Shown in pieces: positions 1-6,204 of a stretch of DNA of 23,667 bases. The notes under the pieces are model-generated. The model was not told the origin of the DNA. It ran no database searches and worked only from the letters and a program-made list of their open reading frames with translations. The stretch's first letter is position 1. Each line of letters begins with the position of its first letter. Both the position numbers and the translations under genes were made by a program. This DNA is from Pseudomonadota bacterium (lineage in GTDB: Bacteria > Pseudomonadota > Gammaproteobacteria > Burkholderiales > Gallionellaceae): NCBI GenBank assembly GCA_021822115.1, contig JAJZSA010000039.1, positions 1-23,667 on the forward strand, in the 5' to 3' direction.

Positions 1-1
1 C

Positions 2-436
<435 letters not shown>

Positions 437-454
437 AGCCCCTCGCCCGGAACC

Positions 455-482
455 CGTCATTCCCGCCTGCGCGGGAATGACG
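455..482. repeat. dRS3-like palindromic repeat, copy 1
   Basis: A perfect inverted repeat: arms CGTCATTCCCGC and GCGGGAATGACG around a CTGC loop. The core fits the ATTCCC-N8-GGGAAT pattern of neisserial dRS3 elements and related dispersed repeats of betaproteobacteria. The same 24 bases (core plus GACG) recur at 6174-6197. It lies 18 nt after the thiC stop, so it could fold as a thiC terminator hairpin, although no T-run follows. On the minus strand it supplies the last codons and stop of the BRO-family gene (SFPRRRE), so it appears to have cut that gene short. Confidence 0.85.
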
Positions 483-1104
483 CGGTGAACGTGGATTCGC
501 GCAGGTTCTGCGTGCGCAAACCCTTCATCGTCTTGTGCGCTTTAACATCCACATCAGCCCATTCCTGATGAATGATGTTGGTCAGGATCGCGTATTCCTC
601 GCCCTCCTTGATATCGTGCTCTTTCCAGTAGTCCGTCAGCTTGTTGCGCGTCTCCTGCCCGGTCATGCGCTGCTGTATCCACTTCTCGCTACGCCCGTGC
701 TTCTGCGACGTCTCGCGGGCGCGCTCCAGCGAAAGTGCGGGATCGGCCATCTCCTGCATCCGTTCATAACCCACCTTCGCCAGCCACAACTTGATCGGCT
801 CCGCCTTCGGGCTTGGCACAGACTGCACCAGACGCAGCAAGGTTTCGGCAGTGGCAACATCGGTGAGGTAATTCTTGCCGTCGGCGGCGGGCAATTTCAG
901 TCGGTTACATTTTGTAACCGACTCACTGCCTTCTTTGCTTAGCCGGTTCTTCAGCACCTTCCAATAGTTTCTGGCAGCTTGATAATCCGGCTGTTGCGTC
1001 AACACCTGCACGATGTCCACAACCGAGAACCACCACGTCTCAGTGGCCTCGTCATACACGCGGCGGATCTCGTGTTCTGCAAAGATGGCTGGCTGGGGCT
1101 GCAT
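457..1104 (-). CDS. BRO-family (Bro-N) protein, C-terminus truncated by a repeat
   Basis: The 215-residue product begins with a Bro-N type domain (roughly residues 5-110: [23 protein letters not shown], then YWKVLKNRL and the [17 protein letters not shown] segment). This domain is found in phage antirepressors, baculovirus BRO proteins and DinD-like DNA-damage proteins, where it is linked to DNA binding. The second half ([24 protein letters not shown]...[10 protein letters not shown]) is typical of the bacterial stand-alone branch. From memory, such proteins usually run to about 280 residues. Here the sequence stops after [11 protein letters not shown], and the final SFPRRRE is translated repeat DNA, so a C-terminal part is probably missing. 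The start is supported by GAGGAG 8 nt upstream and by a consensus-like promoter (1183-1211). Whether the shortened protein works cannot be told. Confidence 0.8.
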   Translation of the reverse strand: MQPQPAIFAEHEIRRVYDEATETWWFSVVDIVQVLTQQPDYQAARNYWKVLKNRLSKEGSESVTKCNRLKLPAADGKNYLTDVATAETLLRLVQSVPSPKAEPIKLWLAKVGYERMQEMADPALSLERARETSQKHGRSEKWIQQRMTGQETRNKLTDYWKEHDIKEGEEYAILTNIIHQEWADVDVKAHKTMKGLRTQNLRESTFTASFPRRRE

Positions 1105-1182
1105 GCTCGGGACTCCTCGATATGGGATGCCGGGAATTATCAGTCGGTGATTTGTATCGCCGATTGGCGAAACGGCATCCGC

Positions 1183-1211
1183 ATCGTAGAGAACGAACGT
1201 TCTGGTGTCAA
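1183..1211 (-). promoter_or_regulatory. Sigma-70 promoter of the BRO-family gene
   Basis: Read on the minus strand, TTGACA (1206-1211) and TACGAT (1183-1188) are separated by exactly 17 bp, a near-consensus sigma-70 promoter. It points at the BRO-family start codon 78 nt downstream. The spacer is almost filled by the 14-bp palindrome described in the next entry, so a protein bound there would block RNA polymerase. Confidence 0.7.
1190..1203. promoter_or_regulatory. Palindromic operator candidate AGAACG-AA-CGTTCT, site 1
   Basis: A perfect 6+6 bp inverted repeat with a 2-bp centre, placed between the -35 and -10 boxes of the BRO-family promoter. Thirteen of the 14 bases recur at 4732-4745 over the start of the cytosine methyltransferase gene. 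The likely reader is the helix-turn-helix domain of that methyltransferase, by analogy with autoregulating M.SsoII/M.EcoRII-type enzymes. The GAAC-N4-GTTC core also resembles the Gram-positive LexA box, so an SOS-type repressor is an alternative. Confidence 0.5.
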
Positions 1212-1220
1212 CAAGGTGCC

Positions 1221-1364
1221 TTTTGCTCGATGAAGATCAGTCAGGACGTGCGCGACTTCGCCGCGGCTCAGGGCGTGTACGAACAGGCCGCGCTACAGAA
1301 GGGGATGGAAGTGAAGTCGGTGGAGTTCGTGAAGCAAGGGGCGGAGGTTTATCACAAGGCTTAA
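1221..1364 (+). pseudogene. Orphan second copy of the thiC 3' end
   Basis: These 144 nt align without gaps to 293-436, the end of thiC, starting at the codon before the last Fe-S cysteine and ending at TAA. By hand count 19 bases differ (about 87% identity): 11 changes are synonymous and six of 47 residues are replaced, with no stop or indel. The similarity begins abruptly at 1221. The frame stays open upstream to 1122, but that part is unrelated to ThiC and has no ribosome-binding site. The fragment lacks the radical-SAM core and cannot work as an enzyme. The synonymous-heavy divergence suggests it diverged while part of a functional thiC in another lineage, not by decay in place. A terminator follows 21 nt after the stop. 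Confidence 0.85.
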
Positions 1365-1385
1365 GCACTACGTGTTTTATGAAGC

Positions 1386-1416
1386 AAACGGGCCGCAATG
1401 CGGCCCGTTTGTTTTG
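1386..1416. terminator. Intrinsic terminator after the thiC remnant
   Basis: An 11-bp perfect stem (AAACGGGCCGC / GCGGCCCGTTT) with an AAT loop, followed on the plus strand by GTTTTGTT. It was probably the original thiC terminator. On the minus strand it lies 16 nt past the stop of the restriction endonuclease gene, with a shorter T-run (GTTTGCTT), so it may end both transcripts. Confidence 0.85.
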
Positions 1417-1431
1417 TTGTCCCAACAGCAA

Positions 1432-2736
1432 TCAAAAATCCTCAGGGCCAAATTTCTGATACAGCCGCCCCAGATGCTGCACCGACATTCGAAATTGGCT
1501 ACGAGCTTTTACAGAAGATTTCGGGCTGCTCGCATTCATTACTTTTGAGCCCGGGTCGAAAATAACCAAACCTTCGCACATGGCAACCAGATAGCGATTG
1601 AAGTCAGTCCCCTCCCCCAACAATGCAGGACTGAGGTATCGATAGGCTGGCTCACCAACCTTCTCGCCTTCATAAGGCACGTAAGCGGCCTGTGCATGCT
1701 TCTTGTTCCAGCCAACCATCAAGTCGCCGAAAGACCAAGCTGCCGCGCAATGGCCGGTATCCGTTAACAACTCCACTGCCCCGCTTACATCCTCGATCAC
1801 TTTGCGTGCTGGATTGAACCCACGCACATTTAGAGTCAAGCCCGTCTTGTCATTCCGACTGTTGACTCGATGGGTGCCCGTGAAATACAGAGTATCGTTT
1901 CCTGTAGGCGCGCCGAATTTTCTTACAAACGCCTTCACCCCTTTATCGCCGTACATTCCGCCGTCAGGCTCGGGGGTCATCAGGGTTATCCGACTCCCGC
2001 TGTATGCTTTCATTTCCCAGCCCATGAAGTCCGGCTCAGAACGGCCATTCGGGATGATGCCCAATAAGGCCTCCAGCGTATATCCGCCCCCGTTTCGAGC
2101 TTTGTATGGCACCACTTCGCCAGCCTTGTTCAACCTGATAGACGGTTGCCAACCTCCTTTTCTGATTTCGGCAAGCTTCTCAAGAAGAATGCTTTTGGAG
2201 TCTCGCTCACACAGCGGGAGATTAAAAAATACACTCTCCTGTTTATATTGCCCTTGGGTATTGTTGTGTCGAAATTCCTTGGCTACCGTGCTATCAGAAT
2301 GAGCAAGATATGCCAGTGTTTCTCCCTCCCTTGTTATCCCGAAAAACAAAATACGGCCGTCTGGCCCATTATTGAAAAGACGAGCTTCCTTGGGAGTTGG
2401 GCGCAGATATTCGTTGGGGGCTTGTGTGCAGCCTCGCAGGAAGCCGGACAAGCGAACTTCGGGATATTGGGGATACAAAATTAATTGTGCCCCAGCCGCA
2501 TGCTCAGAAAAAGTTTTTCCGATCCAATGAAAATCCAACTTGGCTTTGTAGGTGCTGTCTTTGCCTTTCTCGGTTGCTTCAACTTCCCGGAAAGGAAACA
2601 TTTGCACAACCTCAAGACTTGAGCCGAGATAAATTTGTTGCTTGCTGTTATCGTTTTCAGCAAGAGGCTTACAGAAAACGCGAATTGCGCCGAGTTCTGC
2701 AAAACGTTTCAACAACTCCGCAATGTCAGAAAACAT
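1432..2736 (-). CDS. Type II restriction endonuclease, MvaI/BcnI family
   Basis: The 434-residue product cuts unmethylated DNA at the site protected by the methyltransferase upstream in the operon. The C-terminal half (about 195-430) carries the family signature: GGGYTLEALLGI (217-228) and PDFMGWEMK (235-243). D236, E241 and K243 would be the metal-binding and catalytic D...ExK residues. MvaI and BcnI are about 240 residues long and cut CCWGG and CCSGG. Here about 190 extra residues precede the catalytic part, and I do not recognise that domain. EcoRII also has an N-terminal regulatory domain, but homology is not visible. The gene is last in the minus-strand operon, 13 nt after vsr, with AAGGGGG before its ATG. 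It is visibly richer in A+T than the core genes, which suggests horizontal origin. Family call is firm; exact specificity is inferred. Confidence 0.85.
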   Translation of the reverse strand: MFSDIAELLKRFAELGAIRVFCKPLAENDNSKQQIYLGSSLEVVQMFPFREVEATEKGKDSTYKAKLDFHWIGKTFSEHAAGAQLILYPQYPEVRLSGFLRGCTQAPNEYLRPTPKEARLFNNGPDGRILFFGITREGETLAYLAHSDSTVAKEFRHNNTQGQYKQESVFFNLPLCERDSKSILLEKLAEIRKGGWQPSIRLNKAGEVVPYKARNGGGYTLEALLGIIPNGRSEPDFMGWEMKAYSGSRITLMTPEPDGGMYGDKGVKAFVRKFGAPTGNDTLYFTGTHRVNSRNDKTGLTLNVRGFNPARKVIEDVSGAVELLTDTGHCAAAWSFGDLMVGWNKKHAQAAYVPYEGEKVGEPAYRYLSPALLGEGTDFNRYLVAMCEGLVIFDPGSKVMNASSPKSSVKARSQFRMSVQHLGRLYQKFGPEDF

Positions 2737-2749
2737 GATCCCCCTTGAA

Positions 2750-3226
2750 CTACACGGTCAGATTGCACAGCCCCTGCTCGTCAATAATCGCCAGCTGTCC
2801 GCCGGATTTCAGCCATTCCGCAGAGAGTGCCACAACAGCGAGTGTATCGGGTGTTCGCTGAGACAAGCGCACTGCACACTCCCAAACAACCAAGCAACGC
2901 CAACCAGCTTCAAGCTGCTTGCTCAGAGTTTTCCTGTCCCTGATTTGATTTCCAATAAGCTTGTTTTGCCAGAAGCCAGCATTTGTGGCTGGCAGTTTGC
3001 AATAACGGCAACCATGTCCGTGCCAAAAACAACCATACACTTCAATTACGGCCTTGTGCTTGGGAAAAACCATGTCCGGCTTCCCTGGGATTTCGCCTGC
3101 ATGCAGGCGAAATCTGAAACCAAGTGCATGCAATCCTTTTCTGAGAAACATTTCCGGGCGAGTATTTTTCGCCCTGATACCGGACATCATCCGACTGCGA
3201 GTTTCACTGTCTACAACATCAGCCAT
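2750..3226 (-). CDS. vsr: Vsr very-short-patch mismatch endonuclease
   Basis: Vsr nicks DNA 5' of the T in T:G mismatches that arise when 5-methylcytosine deaminates, starting repair back to C:G. The 158-residue protein aligns with E. coli Vsr from its first residues (MADV-D--TRS) and keeps the same numbering at key positions: D51 and H69 of the active site and C66, H71, C73 and C117 that hold the zinc ion. Other marks are GCFWHGHGC (65-73), KLPATN and GWRCLVVWECA. No clear Shine-Dalgarno precedes the ATG, but the match to the E. coli N-terminus supports it, and translation may be coupled to the upstream 66-residue gene 17 nt away. Its presence with a Dcm-like methylase is the usual combination and supports CCWGG as target. 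Confidence 0.95.
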   Translation of the reverse strand: MADVVDSETRSRMMSGIRAKNTRPEMFLRKGLHALGFRFRLHAGEIPGKPDMVFPKHKAVIEVYGCFWHGHGCRYCKLPATNAGFWQNKLIGNQIRDRKTLSKQLEAGWRCLVVWECAVRLSQRTPDTLAVVALSAEWLKSGGQLAIIDEQGLCNLTV

Positions 3227-3243
3227 TAGGCAGGAAGTAGTAT

Positions 3244-3444
3244 CTAGTTAAGCTGCACAGCATTTACGGAACCACAGACTTCCAAATCCCGGGAATTGTA
3301 CCGGCAGGTTGGATTCAGCCTCATCCCCAAAAGAGCTTGGGTCAACACTCGCCCACCATCCTCATCCTCAAGGACAACCATGCGCAATCCCGCATCACCC
3401 GCATCTATGACTTCCTTGAATCTGACAATGTCGCCTCTTTTCAT
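3244..3444 (-). CDS. Small hypothetical protein inside the restriction-modification operon
   Basis: This 66-residue product is not assigned to a family. The start MKRGDIVRFKEVIDAGDAGLRMVVLED alternates charged and beta-prone residues and could form a small beta-barrel of the kind seen in KOW/SH3-like proteins. This is an impression only. Two cysteines are present near the end (C48, C57), and there is no signal peptide or membrane segment. AAGGAG lies 5-6 nt before the ATG, so translation is likely real. It starts 10 nt after the methyltransferase stop and ends 17 nt before vsr, fully embedded in the operon. It does not look like a C-protein (no helix-turn-helix). A role in controlling or assisting the system is possible but unproven. 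Confidence 0.65.
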   Translation of the reverse strand: MKRGDIVRFKEVIDAGDAGLRMVVLEDEDGGRVLTQALLGMRLNPTCRYNSRDLEVCGSVNAVQLN

Positions 3445-3454
3445 GACAGTCTCC

Positions 3455-4732
3455 TTATGCAGTGGCGTAACGAAGGGGGAGCTCCGGTTCCAAGGTATCT
3501 GCTTCCAGCATAGGTTTCATTAACCTTGCAACATGAGCCATGACATCAACAACAACAGAATTTCCGAATTGCTTGTAAGCCCGAGTATCCGACACCGGAA
3601 TCCTGAACGTATCCGGGAATCCCATCAGCCGCGCGCATTCTCGCGGCGTTAACCTGCGCGGATTCTTGTTCTTTCCTTGGTACACAAGGATTTCAGAACC
3701 ATCTTTGTAATAGCGGGCAGACAGTGTGCGAGCAATCTTGTCCGGCGTCACCAGCCCGAAACCGAAGCCATTTCCTTTGGCACGATGCTTTTCTGCGTAG
3801 TTCTGCAAATAGAGCCAAAGCTTGTCCGTCAGTGTGTATTTATCCGGCACGCGCTTCTTCTTGTGATCGAAAAATCGGCCTTCGTCCCATTCCAGTACGG
3901 GTTCGGTACCATCGGTGCGATGAAGAATGTCTTTCAGCTTGATCTCTCCTTTGGGGCGCAACGGGAGCGCATCGAAATCGAAAGCCACCGGCTCGCGAAA
4001 TCCGACGATGATGATGCGTTCGCGATGTTGAGGCGTGAAATGAGCGCCATCTATCACCCGATAATGAATGTGGTAGCCAAGCTCTTCCGTCAGGGTGCGG
4101 CGAATTACGTCAAAGGTGCGTCCCTTGTCATGCGATACAAGATTTTTCACGTTCTCCAGCAGGAAGGCACGCGGTCGCTTTGCATCGATGATGCGCGCCA
4201 CATCGAAGAACAGCGTACCCTGCGTTTCGCATGCGAAACCATGTGCCTTGCCCAGCGCATTCTTCTTGGAAACTCCGGCAATCGAAAAAGGCTGGCAGGG
4301 AAAACCAGCCAATAGTACGTCGTGGTCGGGAATGCTTTCAGCCGCAACCTGTGTGATGTCGCCCGCGATGGAGTGACCATCGCGATAGTTCTCGGCGTAG
4401 GTCTTTTGCGCATAGCTGTCCCACTCGCTGGTGAACACGCAACGCCCCCCTATGCCCTCGAATGCTTTGCGGATGCCGCCGATGCCAGCAAACAAGTCGA
4501 TGAACTCGAAACTGCCTTCCGGACTTTCCGGCTCCGGGAACGGCAGAAGCTGTTGTAATGCGTGAGCCGCATAGGCGGGAGGGTTTGTCTCTCTTGCTTC
4601 CCAGCGGCTAATGCTGCGAACGCTTACGCCCAGATGCTTGGCAATAGTTGCTTGGGTATGGTGTTTACGGGCTTCGGCAAGATAGGCAAGTACCGCATCC
4701 TGGTCGCTTACCAGAGTAATTACGGAAGGCAT
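3455..4732 (-). CDS. C5-cytosine DNA methyltransferase, Dcm/M.EcoRII type, with N-terminal HTH
   Basis: The 425-residue enzyme transfers a methyl group from S-adenosylmethionine to C5 of cytosine. Motif [11 protein letters not shown] is at 77-86, motif [10 protein letters not shown] at 143-150 with catalytic C146, motif VI ENV at 193-195, motif [15 protein letters not shown] at 235-245, and motif X near [13 protein letters not shown]. The target-recognition region ([22 protein letters not shown], then [16 protein letters not shown]) closely resembles Dcm and M.EcoRII, so CCWGG is the likely site. Residues 25-50 ([23 protein letters not shown]) form a helix-turn-helix, which in related enzymes binds the gene's own operator. 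I chose the ATG at 4732, with AGGAG 11 nt upstream, over an in-frame start at 4807. A palindrome overlaps this start. It is the first gene of the operon with the 66-residue gene, vsr and the restriction enzyme. Confidence 0.93.
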   Translation of the reverse strand: MPSVITLVSDQDAVLAYLAEARKHHTQATIAKHLGVSVRSISRWEARETNPPAYAAHALQQLLPFPEPESPEGSFEFIDLFAGIGGIRKAFEGIGGRCVFTSEWDSYAQKTYAENYRDGHSIAGDITQVAAESIPDHDVLLAGFPCQPFSIAGVSKKNALGKAHGFACETQGTLFFDVARIIDAKRPRAFLLENVKNLVSHDKGRTFDVIRRTLTEELGYHIHYRVIDGAHFTPQHRERIIIVGFREPVAFDFDALPLRPKGEIKLKDILHRTDGTEPVLEWDEGRFFDHKKKRVPDKYTLTDKLWLYLQNYAEKHRAKGNGFGFGLVTPDKIARTLSARYYKDGSEILVYQGKNKNPRRLTPRECARLMGFPDTFRIPVSDTRAYKQFGNSVVVDVMAHVARLMKPMLEADTLEPELPLRYATA

Positions 4733-4745
4733 GAACGTTCGTTCT
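4732..4745. promoter_or_regulatory. Palindromic operator candidate, site 2, at the methyltransferase start
   Basis: On the minus strand the sequence AGAACGAACGTTCA runs from the ribosome-binding site into the A of the ATG. It matches the perfect palindrome at 1190-1203 in 13 of 14 positions. A protein bound here would sit just downstream of the predicted promoter (4763-4791) and could repress the whole restriction-modification operon. Confidence 0.5.
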
Positions 4746-4762
4746 CCTGGGAATTTTTGCGG

Positions 4763-4791
4763 ACAGTATGGCATTATCCATTCCCAGTCAA
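4763..4791 (-). promoter_or_regulatory. Possible promoter of the restriction-modification operon
   Basis: On the minus strand TTGACT (4786-4791) is followed after 17 bp by TACTGT, or after 15 bp by CATACT. The -35 box is good and the -10 box weak. Transcription would start about 20-25 nt before the methyltransferase ATG. Confidence 0.45.
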
Positions 4792-4834
4792 GCCCCCTAC
4801 CCTGCAAGCGTCAGGAAAAAGCCTCCCTGTCGCT

Positions 4835-5032
4835 TTACGGCGCACTATGGAAGATGCGGCCCTTCTCTTCACCCATGCTGGCTAGTGCACTTTTCTTCAT
4901 TCGCCTGACGTGCGCTTCGGCCGACTCCTTGACTACACGGCCGGCTGCGATGTCGGCCCGTGTTTCAGCCAGTGCCGTTTCAATGGCGGCTATCTTCTTG
5001 GTCTTCTGAACTTTGGCTGTCATTTTTTTCAT
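4835..5032 (-). CDS. Small basic protein following RelE toxin gene
   Basis: A 65-residue, lysine- and alanine-rich product that I do not recognise. The middle (KKIAAIETALAETRADIAAGRVVKESAEAHVRRMKK) is predicted by eye to be mostly helical and resembles tails of small antitoxins in composition only. It begins 3 nt after the stop of the relE-like gene, so it is probably translated from the same mRNA. The ATG at 5032 has little room for a ribosome-binding site. The ATG at 5023 (residue 4) has GAGAA about 8 nt upstream and may be the true start. It could be a third component of the toxin-antitoxin operon or a chance open frame. About 100 bp without a gene follow before the methyltransferase start. 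Confidence 0.5.
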   Translation of the reverse strand: MKKMTAKVQKTKKIAAIETALAETRADIAAGRVVKESAEAHVRRMKKSALASMGEEKGRIFHSAP

Positions 5033-5035
5033 TCT

Positions 5036-5353
5036 CTATTTTTTCCGATTCGCCGCCGCCAGATAAGCCACACTACTTTCCCGCTTGCCCACCGACAGCA
5101 CCAGCACGATCAGTTCGTCGTCCTCGACCATGTAAACCAGACGGTATCCCTGTTTGAGCAGTTTGATCTTGTAGCAACCAGTCAACTCTCGGTGTAGTTG
5201 CGAGCCAGGCACATGCGGGTTTTGCAGGCGTTTGGCCAGTAGCGGCTTGAGGGCTTGTTTGATGGAACCATCAAGCGCCTGCCATTCGCGCCATGCGTCC
5301 GGCACAAACTTGAGCCGGTATTTCGCGGGGACTTTGCCCTGCCTAGAGGTCAT
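5036..5353 (-). CDS. RelE-family toxin (mRNA interferase)
   Basis: The 105-residue protein belongs to the RelE/ParE superfamily. Family marks are KYRLKFVPDAWREWQALD at the start, the helix segment KPLLAKRLQNP, and the beta-strand core CYKIKLLKQGYRLVYMVEDDELIVLVLSVGKRE. RelE toxins cleave mRNA in the ribosomal A site and are held inactive by their antitoxin. The ATG overlaps the last 11 nt of the antitoxin gene, the coupled arrangement expected of such pairs. The R/Y/K pattern in the C-terminal strand fits a ribosome-dependent RelE more than a gyrase-poisoning ParE, but this is inference. It closes the accessory region on the side of the ykgJ-like gene. Confidence 0.88.
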   Translation of the reverse strand: MTSRQGKVPAKYRLKFVPDAWREWQALDGSIKQALKPLLAKRLQNPHVPGSQLHRELTGCYKIKLLKQGYRLVYMVEDDELIVLVLSVGKRESSVAYLAAANRKK

Positions 5354-5600
5354 CCAGTGTCACCTCGACGGCTCGGCCTTTTTGCTTGAGGCGTTCCTTT
5401 GCCAGCCGCAAGAGTTGCAGGTCGTCGAGCTCTTCCAGCATGGCCTCGTAGCGTTCCGGCGGCACCATGTAGAAGGCGGGTTTGTTGTGGCTGAGCACGG
5501 CCACCGTTTGCCCGTTCGATTCACGGAGCGCGTCGTTCGGGTTTTTCTTGAATTCCGTCATGCTGACCGTAAGGTCGGACAGTATCGTTTCCATTGCCAT
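5343..5600 (-). CDS. RelB/Phd-family antitoxin
   Basis: This 85-residue antitoxin has the N-terminal Phd/YefM-like DNA-binding fold (METILSDLTVSMTEFKKNPNDALRES, then VAVLSHNKPAFYMVPPERYEAML) and a charged C-terminal tail (LRLAKERLKQKGRAVEVTLDDL) that would wrap the toxin. The StbD/RelB branch has the same layout. I chose the ATG at 5600, with AAGGAG about 7 nt upstream, over a longer frame from 5669 that would run through the promoter. The stop overlaps the toxin start. Antitoxins of this type repress their own promoter, which lies at 5637-5665. Confidence 0.88.
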   Translation of the reverse strand: MAMETILSDLTVSMTEFKKNPNDALRESNGQTVAVLSHNKPAFYMVPPERYEAMLEELDDLQLLRLAKERLKQKGRAVEVTLDDL

Positions 5601-5636
5601 GATTCGGCTCCTTGTTTGGCTCAGATTTATGAGCGA

Positions 5637-5665
5637 ATTAGGCCAGCGGACAATGCCTGAGTCAA
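5637..5665 (-). promoter_or_regulatory. Promoter of the RelBE-type operon
   Basis: On the minus strand TTGACT (5660-5665) and CCTAAT (5637-5642) are 17 bp apart, giving a start about 30 nt before the antitoxin ATG. It overlaps the upstream region of the divergent ykgJ-like gene, so the two promoters share about 40 bp. Confidence 0.55.
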
Positions 5666-5672
5666 GCACGGA

Positions 5673-5678
5673 TATAAT
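5673..5678 (+). promoter_or_regulatory. -10 box TATAAT just before the ykgJ-like gene
   Basis: A perfect TATAAT is followed by CGCGCCCC and then the ATG. Transcription would start 0-2 nt before the start codon. No Shine-Dalgarno is present and no good -35 box is visible. The GC-rich discriminator suggests stringent-response sensitivity. Confidence 0.45.
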
Positions 5679-5686
5679 CGCGCCCC

Positions 5687-5944
5687 ATGAACTGCCGCCC
5701 CTCCTGCGCTGCCTGCTGCATCGCTCCTTCCATCACCTCACCCCTGCCCGGCATGCCGAATGGCAAGCCTGCCGGGGTGCCGTGCGTGCAGTTGGATGAG
5801 GCGTTGCGCTGCAAGGTGTTCGGCCAGCCTGCGCGCCCGGCTTTCTGCGGCGGGCTGCAACCCTCGGCCGAGATGTGCGGTGCTTCGCGCGAGGAGGCGA
5901 TGGTTTGGTTATCGCGGCTGGAGCGGGCGACGCTGCCGGTATAA
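5687..5944 (+). CDS. YkgJ-family cysteine-cluster protein
   Basis: The 85-residue product is a short member of the YkgJ/UPF0153 family, which is thought to bind metal (zinc or iron) through conserved cysteines. The opening [31 protein letters not shown], the later C in LRCKVFG, and [16 protein letters not shown] are family hallmarks. Biochemical function is not established. The ATG directly follows a -10 box with no Shine-Dalgarno, so it may be read from a leaderless mRNA. The stop codon lies inside the TATAAT of the next gene, 7 nt before that gene's start. Confidence 0.85.
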   Translation: MNCRPSCAACCIAPSITSPLPGMPNGKPAGVPCVQLDEALRCKVFGQPARPAFCGGLQPSAEMCGASREEAMVWLSRLERATLPV

Positions 5945-5945
5945 T
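5940..5945 (+). promoter_or_regulatory. -10 box TATAAT at the start of the DUF1289 gene
   Basis: TATAAT is followed by CGCGCC and ATG, so the usual 6-7 nt distance puts the transcript start on the start codon. The module repeats the one at 5673-5687 almost exactly (TATAATCGCGCC then ATG). The preceding gene's stop codon is within the box. Confidence 0.45.
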
Positions 5946-5951
5946 CGCGCC

Positions 5952-6164
5952 ATGTCTTGCCTTACCTCTTCCACTACACTGATCACCGCCGAGTCGCCCT
6001 GTGTCGGTCATTGCACGACGGTGCATGGCGATGATGTGTGCCGCAGTTGTCTGCGCACGTTCGAGGAAGTGACACGCTGGGTGGGGATGAGCGATGACGA
6101 GCGCAGGCAGGTGAATCTGCGTATTGCCACCCTTCGACAGGCTCGGGGCGAAAGACCTTCTTAA
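5952..6164 (+). CDS. DUF1289 domain protein, C-terminus extended by a repeat
   Basis: A 70-residue protein with the DUF1289 pattern: SPCVGHC...DDVCRSCLRTFEEVTRWVGMSDDERRQV. The four cysteines probably bind a metal ion. Family function is unknown. The last dozen residues (LRQARGERPS) are encoded by a dispersed repeat of the CCTTCGACAGGCTC type, so the natural end has probably been replaced or shifted. The start is set by the short family N-terminus and the abutting -10 box. No Shine-Dalgarno is visible. uppP starts 40 nt downstream in the same direction. Confidence 0.85.
   Translation: MSCLTSSTTLITAESPCVGHCTTVHGDDVCRSCLRTFEEVTRWVGMSDDERRQVNLRIATLRQARGERPS
6130..6154 (+). repeat. Dispersed repeat of the CCTTCGACAGGCTC type
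   Basis: The sequence CCCTTCGACAGGCTCGGGGC followed by GAAAG matches a repeat I know from many betaproteobacterial genomes. On the reverse strand it reads as FRPEPVEGW in translation. Here it forms the 3' end of the DUF1289 gene. Identification is from memory; only one copy is seen in this window. Confidence 0.6.
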
Positions 6165-6173
6165 TTAAACTGG

Positions 6174-6197
6174 ATTCCCGCCTGCGCGGGAATGACG
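6174..6197. repeat. dRS3-like palindromic repeat, copy 2
   Basis: Arms ATTCCCGC and GCGGGAAT around CTGC, then GACG, identical over 24 bases to the repeat near thiC. It ends 7 nt before the uppP start codon, and its edge forms part of the GGAG ribosome-binding site of uppP. Confidence 0.85.
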
Positions 6198-6204
6198 GAG
6201 TCAC

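Noticed and set aside
1122..1364. An 80-codon gene ending in ThiC-like sequence
   Set aside because: Only the last 47 residues resemble ThiC, there is no ribosome-binding site, and the front part is noncoding promoter DNA of the divergent BRO gene. It is annotated as a pseudogene fragment instead.
4733..4807. Longer methyltransferase start at 4807
   Set aside because: It adds 25 residues that read through the predicted promoter and have no family match. The ATG at 4732 has a good ribosome-binding site.
5601..5669. Longer antitoxin start at 5669
   Set aside because: The extra residues would be encoded by the operon promoter. ATG at 5600 has AAGGAG at proper spacing and begins the conserved domain.
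455..6197. The two dRS3-like palindromes as a CRISPR or attachment-site pair
   Set aside because: Two copies 5.7 kb apart without regular spacers are not a CRISPR array. They could be recombination points, but no integrase is present and such repeats are common genome-wide in this group.
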